From Ignavibacteriales bacterium (GTDB lineage: Bacteria; Bacteroidota; Ignavibacteria; Ignavibacteriales; Ignavibacteriaceae): a stretch of 64,000 nt of DNA. The position numbers and the translations under genes were made by a program. Positions 1 through 9,003 of this stretch are shown here, piece by piece; within the stretch, counting starts at the first letter, position 1; each line of letters begins with the position of its first letter. The notes under the pieces were generated by a model. It saw only the letters and a program-made list of their open reading frames with translations. It was not told where the DNA came from and made no database searches. The stretch spans positions 1-64,000 of the forward strand of contig JAAYVN010000055.1 of NCBI GenBank assembly GCA_012517155.1. Direction: 5' to 3'.

Positions 1-417
1 AAACTCAATGGAAAGAGCGGGACTGTTAAAAGCGATAATGTACTCGTAATAAAGTTTATTATCAATTTTAATCCTGTCGCCGACTCCTGAGGCTGAATAC
101 TTAAACACCCCGCTGCTGCGCAGGGTTTTATCTGTTTCATCCGAAAGGATAGTTCTTTCCCTCAGGAAGAGATCCATCACGGGGTACTGACGGGTATAAA
201 TGATATAATTACCCGGAATAGTGTCGATATCGCCCGTTTGATAAGTAATCTCGTAACCTCTCCGTTTGGAATTAAGCTTCCAGATGCGACCGCCAATAAT
301 CTGGGCGGAGCGGAGGTTTACCAATTCATTAATAACGGAAGCAAGCAATTCAGCTTCGGAGCCAAAGCGCTTGGAAGTAATTCTCTCAAGAGTCTGATGA
401 AGACGCTGGTAGTACAT
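1..417 (-). CDS. Partial sensor-type protein (GAF-like N-terminal region), 3' end off the window
   Basis: An uninterrupted minus-strand frame of 139 codons starts at ATG 417-415 and runs off the left edge. Its translation begins MYYQRLHQTLERITSKRF and looks like real protein: an amphipathic N-terminal helix, then alternating strands (QIIGGRIWKL, YEITYQTG, IPGNYIIYTRQYP) and a closing VGDRIKIDNKLYYEY segment. This resembles the GAF-type ligand-binding region in front of phosphatase, cyclase or kinase output domains, but the output domain lies outside the window. A good promoter (TTTG 479-482, TATTTTTG 451-458 on the minus strand) sits about 35 bases upstream and supports this strand over the short plus-strand frame at 238-438. 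The family assignment is inference from fold-like pattern only. Confidence 0.6.
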   Translation of the reverse strand, partial: MYYQRLHQTLERITSKRFGSEAELLASVINELVNLRSAQIIGGRIWKLNSKRRGYEITYQTGDIDTIPGNYIIYTRQYPVMDLFLRERTILSDETDKTLRSSGVFKYSASGVGDRIKIDNKLYYEYIIAFNSPALSIEF

Positions 418-450
418 ATTTCACTCAACAATAATTAAATAACTAACTTA

Positions 451-482
451 CAAAAATATCCTATTTTAAAAACCTATCCAAA
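451..482 (-). promoter_or_regulatory. Bacteroidota-type promoter for the partial gene at 1-417
   Basis: Read on the minus strand, TTTG (482-479) is followed after 20 bases by TATTTTTG (458-451). This matches the -33 TTTG / -7 TAnnTTTG promoter of Bacteroidota. The expected start of transcription is near 445, giving a leader of about 28 bases before the ATG at 417. The assignment rests on motif and spacing. Confidence 0.55.
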
Positions 483-529
483 CCAATAATTCTTACAAAA
501 ATGAATGAAAGGATTATTTGTCGATGTTT

Positions 530-547
530 TCCCGCAAGCGGGACAGG
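530..547. repeat. Dispersed palindromic repeat, copy 1 (partner at 45736-45753)
   Basis: TCCCGCAAGCGGGACAGG is the exact reverse complement of 45736-45753. The core CCCGCAAGCGGG is a near-perfect palindrome. Both copies lie in gene-free DNA, as expected of small REP-like intergenic repeats. Two copies in 64 kb suggest many genome-wide. Confidence 0.6.
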
Positions 548-620
548 CGAGTTGTTAATCTGTGGGAATCTGTGTGTAATCTGTCTGCCCCGTGAAGCGG
601 GGTGAGAATCTGTGGTGAAA

Positions 621-646
621 AACATAACCACGGATTACCACAGATT
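621..646. repeat. Dispersed 'AATCTGTGG' repeat, copy 1 (partner at 40969-40994)
   Basis: These 26 bases are the exact reverse complement of 40969-40994. The surroundings at both sites contain further degenerate AATCTGTG-type words (about 557-620 and 40943-41030), so each site is a small cluster of an intergenic repeat family and not a single chance match. Confidence 0.65.
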
Positions 647-751
647 TATGATAAGGGAACGAAATTAATAAGAGAAGCTAACCCATTCCGGGTTACGCCC
701 TCCATGGGTTAGGTTCAAGTAATCTGTAAACAGTATTCAGGACAACACAAA

Positions 752-773
752 TTCCCCCTCTCAAGAGGGGGAA
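752..773. repeat. C-rich hairpin repeat TTCCCCCTC-TCAA-GAGGGGGAA
   Basis: A perfect 9-bp stem with a TCAA loop. A close relative (CCCCTCTC/GAGAGGGG) occurs at 32349-32364 in another spacer. The flanking tract (AACACCCCTAATTA and similar, to about 840) repeats degenerate C-rich words. It is likely a mobile-like intergenic repeat. It is not followed by a T-tract on the plus strand, so I do not call it a terminator. Confidence 0.5.
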
Positions 774-995
774 AACACCCCTAATTAAGGAAAATTACCC
801 CGCAAACACCCCTGAAATCCCCCGGAATTACCCCTAATTCCTCACCCCTTTTCTTTCAGTTCTCTGCCTCCCTCTGCCGCTCCGTCTCTAAATCCCGCCT
901 CTTTCTTCCTCCCTCCTCCTTCGATCCTCCCTCGATCAGACACCGTAAAACAGCCCCTCTCCGCCACCACCTTATCGGTACCTCGCCTCAAAGCG

Positions 996-1184
996 GATGT
1001 AGTAACTGTAGTAGGTAAGCGTGGGGAGTGCCCTACTACAAAAACATTGAAAAAAGAGCCAAAATCGCCATTTGTAGTAATGTAGTCGGTGTAGTAACAT
1101 AAATATATATTAATAATAATAATAATAATATATTTATATATATTTCGGGCTACTACCCTACTACGCTACTACACCCTACTACAC
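996..1184. repeat. GTAGT/ACTAC word array with inverted symmetry around an AT-rich core
   Basis: The left side holds repeated GTAGT words (about 996-1014 and 1073-1097). The centre (about 1098-1146) is almost pure A/T with tandem TAA units. The right side (about 1150-1184) holds at least four CTACT/CTACTAC words, the reverse complement of the left-side word. The arrangement is a large imperfect inverted repeat able to form a long hairpin or serve as clustered protein sites. Function is unknown. It lies about 145 bases upstream of pyrG. Confidence 0.6.
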
Positions 1185-1207
1185 TCATGCATTTTGGGAC
1201 TATCTCT

Positions 1208-1227
1208 ACTGTATCAAAAAATACAGT
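1208..1227. promoter_or_regulatory. Short perfect inverted repeat upstream of pyrG
   Basis: ACTGTAT-CAAAAA-ATACAGT is a 7-bp perfect inverted repeat with a 6-base centre, about 100 bases before the pyrG start. It could be an operator or a small hairpin. There is no T-tract after it, so a terminator is unlikely. No regulator can be named. Confidence 0.35.
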
Positions 1228-1297
1228 AAAAACTTATTTGAAAAGCAGCAAATTTGCAGTAAAGTTTTAGCGGAAATTGTTATATTTAATCCCGTAA

Positions 1298-2944
<1,647 letters not shown>

Positions 2945-2946
2945 TT

Positions 2947-4443
2947 ATGATATTAAAAAAAATAGCTTTCCTAATTCTTATTTCACTCATCTCTCTTAAA
3001 GGAAATCCTAAGGAAGAAATAGTTAATGGACTAATCAACGAAGGTCAAAAACTCGCTTATAATTTTGAAATAGATAAAGCCCTTAAAACATTCGATACTC
3101 TTATAAAAAAATATCCCGAAGATGCTCGTGGTTACCACTATAAATCTGTCGTCTACCTTTGGTATTATCTCGGTAATGGCGAGGAAAAAAACTTCGACAA
3201 CTTTATAAAATACTCCGAAATTGCACTCACTAAACTCGAGGATTATCTCGATGATAACCCCTCAGATCGCCTCGCTCTCCTCCTTACAGGTAGTAACTAT
3301 GGATATAGAGCCATTGCTTTTGGTAAGGCAAATAAATATCTCAACATGATCTGGGCATCTCAGAAAAGCAACTCCTTCCTCGAACGGACTATAGATCTCT
3401 ATCCCGACAGCTACGATGCTTACCTCGGACTCGGCCTGTTCAAATTCGCTCTCAGCCAGGTTCCCTCCTCCTTCAAATGGGCTCTGAATATGATTGGTTT
3501 TGATGCTAATAGAGATAAAGGATTGCTTTACCTCGAAACCGCTGCCGAAAAAGGCTTCCGCTCAAAAGTAGAAGCAGAATACTACCTCTCCCAGATATAC
3601 GCTGACTTTATTTTTGACTTTGATAAAGCCTCTAAACTCCTCAATAGCCTTAATCAAAGATTCCCTGAAAACATTCTCTTTCAGTACTCCGCTGCTGTCC
3701 TTCTCATAAAACAACGCAACCTTGACCAGGCAACCCTTCTCCTTAAACGGATACTCAAAAACAAAGACAATTCATTCAGACAGATTTTCGCATTCTCTAA
3801 CTTCCTCCTTGGCGATATCAACTTTAGAAAAAATAAATTCTCAGAAGCAGTAGATTATTACTCCCTTTTCATTAACTCGAAAACCCCCCCGGACTATAAA
3901 GGTATTGCGGCATATAGACAAGCCTTGTCCCTCTATTTTATTGATGGAAAAGAAAAATCAAAACAAAGCTTTCGCCTCACGGAAAAAGGCAATTCCTCCA
4001 TCGATGACGATTCCTATGCTGAACGGAAAGGGGAGGAGTACCTTAAATTCGACATCACCACCAACACCGCTAAAATGATTAGGTACTACAACTATTTCCA
4101 CGATAACAAACTCCAGCTCGCTGCGGATTCCCTCTCCCTTCTTCTTTCTGCTGACCTTACTCCGGAAGAAAATGCAGAAGTAAATCTCTACCTCGCGGAA
4201 ATATCAGTTGCTCAGGGCGATTTCGAAAAAGCTTACTCTTTTGCCTCTACTACTATCAATTCTCGTATAAAAAATGAAAATTGGCTCTATCCTTTCGCCT
4301 GTTATTATGCCGCTTATTCCAAATTCAAACAAGGCGACAGTATCAAAGCATCAGAGCTACTTGAAAAAGCGGAAGACTATAACGACTTTGATTATAAGTC
4401 TAAACTAACTAGCCTTATTGGCTTGCTAAAAGCAAAAATTTAA
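2947..4443 (+). CDS. Secreted or periplasmic TPR-repeat protein
   Basis: The N-terminus (MILKKIAFLILISLISLKG) is a signal peptide or membrane anchor. The rest is almost wholly helical with tetratricopeptide-type units (for example LINEGQKLAYNFEIDKALKTF near the N-terminus and YLAEISVAQGDFEKAYSFA near the C-terminus), so it is probably an envelope scaffold or assembly protein. A GTG at 2941 would overlap the pyrG stop by four bases, but ATG 2947 gives a better signal peptide and is preferred here. No catalytic motif is visible and the specific role is unknown. Codon use is C/T-rich like that of pyrG. Confidence 0.8.
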   Translation: MILKKIAFLILISLISLKGNPKEEIVNGLINEGQKLAYNFEIDKALKTFDTLIKKYPEDARGYHYKSVVYLWYYLGNGEEKNFDNFIKYSEIALTKLEDYLDDNPSDRLALLLTGSNYGYRAIAFGKANKYLNMIWASQKSNSFLERTIDLYPDSYDAYLGLGLFKFALSQVPSSFKWALNMIGFDANRDKGLLYLETAAEKGFRSKVEAEYYLSQIYADFIFDFDKASKLLNSLNQRFPENILFQYSAAVLLIKQRNLDQATLLLKRILKNKDNSFRQIFAFSNFLLGDINFRKNKFSEAVDYYSLFINSKTPPDYKGIAAYRQALSLYFIDGKEKSKQSFRLTEKGNSSIDDDSYAERKGEEYLKFDITTNTAKMIRYYNYFHDNKLQLAADSLSLLLSADLTPEENAEVNLYLAEISVAQGDFEKAYSFASTTINSRIKNENWLYPFACYYAAYSKFKQGDSIKASELLEKAEDYNDFDYKSKLTSLIGLLKAKI

Positions 4444-4464
4444 TACTTTTCCCCAATTTTTGAA

Positions 4465-4495
4465 TTGTTTCTGTTTTTTTTATAACTTAATTTTG
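4465..4495 (+). promoter_or_regulatory. Promoter of purN, nearly leaderless
   Basis: TTG (4465-4467) is followed after 20 bases by TAATTTTG (4488-4495), matching the -33/-7 promoter of Bacteroidota. The -7 element ends only two bases before the purN ATG at 4498. The transcript would therefore start at or within a few bases of the start codon and have no ribosome-binding leader. Upstream transcription from the TPR gene could also reach purN. Confidence 0.5.
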
Positions 4496-4497
4496 GA

Positions 4498-5121
4498 ATG
4501 GCGAATAAATTAAACTTGGCGGTCTTTGTTTCCGGTAGAGGGTCTAACCTGAAAGCAATTCTCAATAGAAATGACCTTCTTCCGCTCGTCACGGTCAAAG
4601 GCGTATTTAGCGATAAAATTGATTGCCCTGCTTTTGAGATTGCTCGTGAATTTTCCATTCCGACTTTTCACATTAGCTTCAGCACTAAAACCCCTTACGA
4701 TGTTGCCTCGGTTTTAATTGCTGAATTCAAATCGCTTGATATTGATCTGATCGTGCTTGCTGGTTTTCTGAAACTTATTCCCGGCACAGTAATTAAAGAA
4801 TACCGGGATAAAATTATTAATATTCACCCCGCACTCCTCCCTTCATTCGGAGGCAAGGGTATGTACGGTATGAATGTCCATAAAGCGGTTTTTAAATCCT
4901 CTGCTAAAGTTAGCGGAGCCACAATCCATTTCGTCAATGAGATCTACGACGAGGGAAAAATTATAAATCAGAAAGCCGTCGATATCTCCGCTCTTAAATC
5001 GCCCGATGAAATTGCGCATAGAGTCCTTGAGGTGGAACATCTCCTTCTGCCCGATACAATTAAACTCTTCGCAAACAACAAAATAAAAATTATTAATAAC
5101 AGAGTTGAAATCTTAAACTGA
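4498..5121 (+). CDS. purN: Phosphoribosylglycinamide formyltransferase (folate-dependent)
   Basis: Transfers a formyl group from 10-formyl-tetrahydrofolate to GAR in purine synthesis. The 207-residue size is standard. The N-terminal SGRGSN loop binds the GAR phosphate, and the catalytic His lies in INIHPALLPSF with the following GKGMYG segment. The ATG is the only start that keeps the loop at the usual distance from the N-terminus. It is followed after 9 bases by purH, which carries out the second formyl transfer of the same pathway, so the two form a purine pair. Confidence 0.97.
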   Translation: MANKLNLAVFVSGRGSNLKAILNRNDLLPLVTVKGVFSDKIDCPAFEIAREFSIPTFHISFSTKTPYDVASVLIAEFKSLDIDLIVLAGFLKLIPGTVIKEYRDKIINIHPALLPSFGGKGMYGMNVHKAVFKSSAKVSGATIHFVNEIYDEGKIINQKAVDISALKSPDEIAHRVLEVEHLLLPDTIKLFANNKIKIINNRVEILN

Positions 5122-5130
5122 TTTTATTAT

Positions 5131-6651
5131 ATGAATAAATATGCTATCCTTAGCGTCACAGACAAAACGGGAATTACAGATCTTGCATCTGCTCTTATCT
5201 CTAAAGGTTATCGTATCCTTTCCACTGGCGGTACTGCTCGTCATCTAAGGGCAAACGGAATTGATCCTGTCGAAGTTAGCGATTTCACCCGCTTTCCTGA
5301 ACTCTTCGGAGGAAGAGTTAAAACCCTAAACCCAAAAATCTTTGCAGGTATCCTCTTCCGTAGGGATAATGATACAGACCTCGAAGAAGCTGCTGTAAAC
5401 AAAATTGAAGCAATCGATGTCGTATGCGTTAACCTTTATCCCTTTGAGAAAGTAGTAAAAAAAGGGGAATATTCAAGAGAAGAATTAATTGAGAATATTG
5501 ATATTGGCGGACCAAGCCTTATCAGAGCTTCTGCTAAAAACCATAAATTCGTCAGCGTTCTTACAAATCCCGCCCAGTACCCTGCATTTATCGATGCATT
5601 AAACAAAGGAGAAAACAATCTCAAATTCAGAGAGCAACTCGCGTTCGAAGCCTACTCACTTACCGCTCATTATGATACAATCATCTCCTCAGTACTTAAC
5701 AATGAGTTCGGAATCAATTCACGTGATTATCTGGCAATCACCTCAAGAAAATCCCAGGCTCTTAGGTATGGCGAGAATCCCCACCAGTCAGCAGAAGTCT
5801 ATGGCGATTTATTTGATTATTTTGACTGCTTCCATGGCAAGGAACTCTCCTATAACAATATCCTCGATTTGGTTGCCGGTGTCGAACTCATAGAAGAACT
5901 CGGCCCCGATTCAGCTGTGATAATTAAGCACAACAATCCGTCGGGTGCAGCTCAGGGACCAAACATCCTGCAAGCATATGAAAAAGCTTTAGCATGCGAT
6001 CCGGTTGCCGCTTTCGGTGGAATAGTAGTTGTCAATAATAAAATTGATGAAACATTCGCTCTTAAACTTAATGAGATTTTTCTTGAAATCATATGTGCCC
6101 CTGAATACTCGGAAAAAGCCATTGAAATTCTTCGCAGGAAAAAAGATCGTCGCCTCCTTATTCAAAAGAAACCTATCATCGGCACTAAAGATAGTATTAG
6201 ATCAATCCCAGGTGGATTCCTTAGGCAGGATTCCGATAAAATCAAGGCAGACTTTGATAATCTTCAGTTCGTTACAAACAAAAAACCCACTCCCCAACAA
6301 CTTGAGGACTTGAAATTCGCCTGGATAGTTTGCAAAAATGTTAAGTCCAACACAATTGTTTTTGCTAAAGAAAAAAAACTGTTGGGAGTTGGCGCTGGTC
6401 AGGTCTCAAGGCTCGACTCCGCAAAAATTGCTGCAATGAAAGCTGAAGAATTTAAACTTGACCTCAAAGGCTCCGTTGCCGCATCGGATGCCTTCTTTCC
6501 CTTTGCGGATGGACTTTTGGAATTAATAAAAGCGGGAGCAGTCGCAGTTATTCAGCCGGGTGGTTCGGTTCGGGATAATGAAGTTATCGAGGCTGCTGAT
6601 AAGAATAATGTAGCTATGGTTTTTACTGGTATTAGACACTTTAAACACTAA
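5131..6651 (+). CDS. purH: Bifunctional AICAR transformylase / IMP cyclohydrolase
   Basis: Catalyses the last two steps of IMP synthesis. The 506-residue protein has the N-terminal MGS-like cyclohydrolase domain (about 1-190, with the conserved GGRVKTLNPKIFAGIL) and the C-terminal transformylase domain (about 200-506). The latter shows RYGENPHQ, the catalytic KHNNPSG and the closing FFPFADGLLELIKAG / QPGGSVRD motifs. Nothing is missing. mreB starts 8 bases downstream, so the purine pair and the rod-shape genes probably share a transcript. Confidence 0.98.
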   Translation: MNKYAILSVTDKTGITDLASALISKGYRILSTGGTARHLRANGIDPVEVSDFTRFPELFGGRVKTLNPKIFAGILFRRDNDTDLEEAAVNKIEAIDVVCVNLYPFEKVVKKGEYSREELIENIDIGGPSLIRASAKNHKFVSVLTNPAQYPAFIDALNKGENNLKFREQLAFEAYSLTAHYDTIISSVLNNEFGINSRDYLAITSRKSQALRYGENPHQSAEVYGDLFDYFDCFHGKELSYNNILDLVAGVELIEELGPDSAVIIKHNNPSGAAQGPNILQAYEKALACDPVAAFGGIVVVNNKIDETFALKLNEIFLEIICAPEYSEKAIEILRRKKDRRLLIQKKPIIGTKDSIRSIPGGFLRQDSDKIKADFDNLQFVTNKKPTPQQLEDLKFAWIVCKNVKSNTIVFAKEKKLLGVGAGQVSRLDSAKIAAMKAEEFKLDLKGSVAASDAFFPFADGLLELIKAGAVAVIQPGGSVRDNEVIEAADKNNVAMVFTGIRHFKH

Positions 6652-6659
6652 GAGGATGT

Positions 6660-7685
6660 ATGGGAATTTTTAATATTTTTTCGTCAGATATTGCAATGGA
6701 TTTAGGTACTGCTAATACCCTTATCCATATTAAAGGAAAGGGAATTGTCCTTAATGAACCCTCAATCGTTGCATTTGACAAAAACAGCAAAAAAATTATT
6801 GCACTTGGAAATAAAGCAAAAGAAATGCAGGGGCGCGAACATAAAGAAATTAGAGTAACTCGGCCTATGAGAGATGGAGTTATTGCCGACTTCGAAATTG
6901 CCGAAGGCATGATCAGAGCTTTCATTAAAAAAGTAAGCCCTAGCCCTATCGCCAACAGAAGAATTATCGTGGCAGTTCCAAGCGGCATAACCGAAGTTGA
7001 AAAAAGAGCAGTCAGGGACAGCGCTGAGCACGCTGGTGCCAAAGAAGTCCACCTGATCGCTGAACCTATGGCTGCGGCTATCGGTATCGGCATCGATGTG
7101 GATGCCCCGGTCGGAAATATGATAATCGATATTGGCGGGGGTACTACCGAAATAGCTGTTATCGCCCTCTCTGGTATCGTTAACGAGGAATCAATAAGAA
7201 TTGCTGGCGATGAAATGAACTATGCAATTGTTCAGCACTTTAAGAAAAATCATAATATCCTTATCGGTGAAAGAACCGCAGAAGGAATTAAATGCGAAGT
7301 CGGTAGCGCAGTCCCCCTAAAAGAAGAAATGGTTATTCAGGTCAAAGGCAGAGACCTGGTCGGCGGTATCCCAAAAACCACAGAAGTCTCAAGTGTCGAA
7401 ATTAGAGAAGCCCTTAACGAAGCTGTCGTTCAGATTGTTGATGCAGTCCGACAGGCTCTCGAAAGAACTCCCCCCGAGCTCTCTGCTGATATCCTCGATC
7501 GTGGCGTCATGCTAACTGGTGGCGGTGCTCTCCTTAAAGGTCTCGACGAAAGAATTAGAATGGAAACCAACCTTCCTGTTCATGTCGCGGAAGACCCCCT
7601 TACCGCAGTCGCTCGTGGAGCTGGTAAAGTAATTGATAACCTTAACCACTATTCAAGAGTTCTTATCCGTAATAGACGCTATTAA
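6660..7685 (+). CDS. mreB: Rod-shape actin homologue MreB
   Basis: Forms membrane-bound filaments that guide lateral cell-wall synthesis. The 341-residue length is typical. The phosphate-binding segment DLGTANTLIH at the N-terminus, the second loop IDIGGGTTEIAVI, and the adenosine motif TGGGALLKGLDE are intact. GAGGA lies only a few bases before the ATG at 6660. It is the first gene of the classical order mreB-mreC-mreD-mrdA-rodA, and mreC begins on its last base. Confidence 0.98.
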   Translation: MGIFNIFSSDIAMDLGTANTLIHIKGKGIVLNEPSIVAFDKNSKKIIALGNKAKEMQGREHKEIRVTRPMRDGVIADFEIAEGMIRAFIKKVSPSPIANRRIIVAVPSGITEVEKRAVRDSAEHAGAKEVHLIAEPMAAAIGIGIDVDAPVGNMIIDIGGGTTEIAVIALSGIVNEESIRIAGDEMNYAIVQHFKKNHNILIGERTAEGIKCEVGSAVPLKEEMVIQVKGRDLVGGIPKTTEVSSVEIREALNEAVVQIVDAVRQALERTPPELSADILDRGVMLTGGGALLKGLDERIRMETNLPVHVAEDPLTAVARGAGKVIDNLNHYSRVLIRNRRY

Positions 7686-8518
7686 TGATTCATTACTTAA
7701 GACAGATTTGGGATAGGTTCCGGGATTTTATTGTCACAGGGTTTTTATTACTTTTTAGCCTTTTCATTATTACGAAAAGTGAATCTCCCTCTGTCAACAG
7801 CTTTAAAACTTTCGTTTTCGGAACATTTTCTTTCGCTACCTCTTTTGTTTCGAATGTAATTCTTATGACCGACCTTAGAAGTGAAAATGAGGAATTACGC
7901 AGAAAAACTGCGGAACTGATGCTGGAAGTTAATTCACTTAGAGAATATGGAATCGAAAATGAATCCTATAAGCAAATGCTTCAACTTAAGGATACTTCCA
8001 CACTTTCCCTTGTCACATCTAAAATAATTGCCAAATCCTTCTCACCTGCTCAGGGTACAATCACTCTTGATAAAGGCAGCAACGATGGGATAATGGTCGG
8101 TATGCCTGTGATAAACGGAAATGGACTGATTGGTATTGTTCACTCCGTATCTTCTGCTTTCTCAATCGTCAGAACTCTCAGAAATGTCCATCTCAAACTG
8201 ATAATTAGAAATGAAAGAAGTCGCTCCGAAGGCATTCTCAAATGGACTGGAGAGTATCTCACTGTTACCAATCTTCCCAAAACGGCAGACGTTAAACATG
8301 GAGATCGCATCGTTACCTCGGATATTAGCTCCGTTATTAACAAACCCCTCTTCGTAGGAAGAGTAGCAAAAATTATTAATCCTGAAAGCGGCTATTTCAA
8401 TGACCTTATTATTAGCCCGGGTGTCGATTTCAACTCCATCAAGAGCGTATTTGTTGTTAAAACAACACAATTCCCCTTAAATACGTTACCCCAAACTAAC
8501 GAAAGGGGAGAACAATGA
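7685..8518 (+). CDS. mreC: Cell-shape protein MreC
   Basis: A 277-residue inner-membrane protein with one N-terminal membrane helix (about 17-33), a periplasmic coiled coil (about 60-95, LRSENEELRRKTAELMLEV) and a C-terminal beta domain carrying VIAKSFSPAQGTITLDKGS and the GLIGIV motif. MreC links MreB to the elongation synthase PBP2. It overlaps mreB by one base and mreD by four bases (ATGA), which indicates translational coupling. Confidence 0.93.
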   Translation: MIHYLRQIWDRFRDFIVTGFLLLFSLFIITKSESPSVNSFKTFVFGTFSFATSFVSNVILMTDLRSENEELRRKTAELMLEVNSLREYGIENESYKQMLQLKDTSTLSLVTSKIIAKSFSPAQGTITLDKGSNDGIMVGMPVINGNGLIGIVHSVSSAFSIVRTLRNVHLKLIIRNERSRSEGILKWTGEYLTVTNLPKTADVKHGDRIVTSDISSVINKPLFVGRVAKIINPESGYFNDLIISPGVDFNSIKSVFVVKTTQFPLNTLPQTNERGEQ

Positions 8519-9003
8519 AAACCGGATGGTTTTACCCTCTCCTTATCTTTTTCCCGCTGCTTCTTATTCAAATAGTTGTGATTCCTCTCATTTCTCTTGA
8601 CGGTTTTGTTCCCAATCTCCCACTCATAGCACTTGTCTTTTTCACTCTGAAAAATGGTAGGCTTTTCGGTGCTGTTTCAGGTTTTGTTTATGGCCTGCTC
8701 ATAGATTTAATTATCGGAAGCCTGATTGGTAGCACAATGTTTTCCTTCACCGCGGCAGGTTTCACAGCCGGTCTCTTCTTTAATGAAAACAAAATTGAGA
8801 ACTATCTCCGCTCTTATGTATTCATCCTCATTCTTTTCCTTTCCTCCTTGGTACATGAAGTATTAATATTTGTAATTCTGTCATTCGGTGCTGAAGGTGA
8901 TGCTTTTACTGGTATTATTCGTCAGAGTATCTACGCTAGTTTATACACTTCGCTTATCGGCAGTGCTGTCATTATTCTGTTTCCTGGAAGGAAGTTTTTC
9001 TAG
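8515..9003 (+). CDS. mreD: Cell-shape membrane protein MreD
   Basis: A 162-residue, almost wholly hydrophobic protein with about five membrane segments, the usual size for MreD. Sequence identity within this family is low, so the call relies on length, topology (including the FGAVSGFVYGLLIDLIIGS segment) and its position between mreC and mrdA. It overlaps mreC by four bases, and its stop shares one base with the GTG start of mrdA. Confidence 0.88.
   Translation: MKTGWFYPLLIFFPLLLIQIVVIPLISLDGFVPNLPLIALVFFTLKNGRLFGAVSGFVYGLLIDLIIGSLIGSTMFSFTAAGFTAGLFFNENKIENYLRSYVFILILFLSSLVHEVLIFVILSFGAEGDAFTGIIRQSIYASLYTSLIGSAVIILFPGRKFF

Noticed and set aside
238-438. 66-codon plus-strand frame at the left edge
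   Set aside because: It lies over the minus-strand partial gene at 1-417, which has a better start, promoter and protein-like translation.
1081-1190. CRISPR-like appearance of the GTAGT word array
   Set aside because: Words are 5-7 bases, spacing is irregular, and no cas genes are near.
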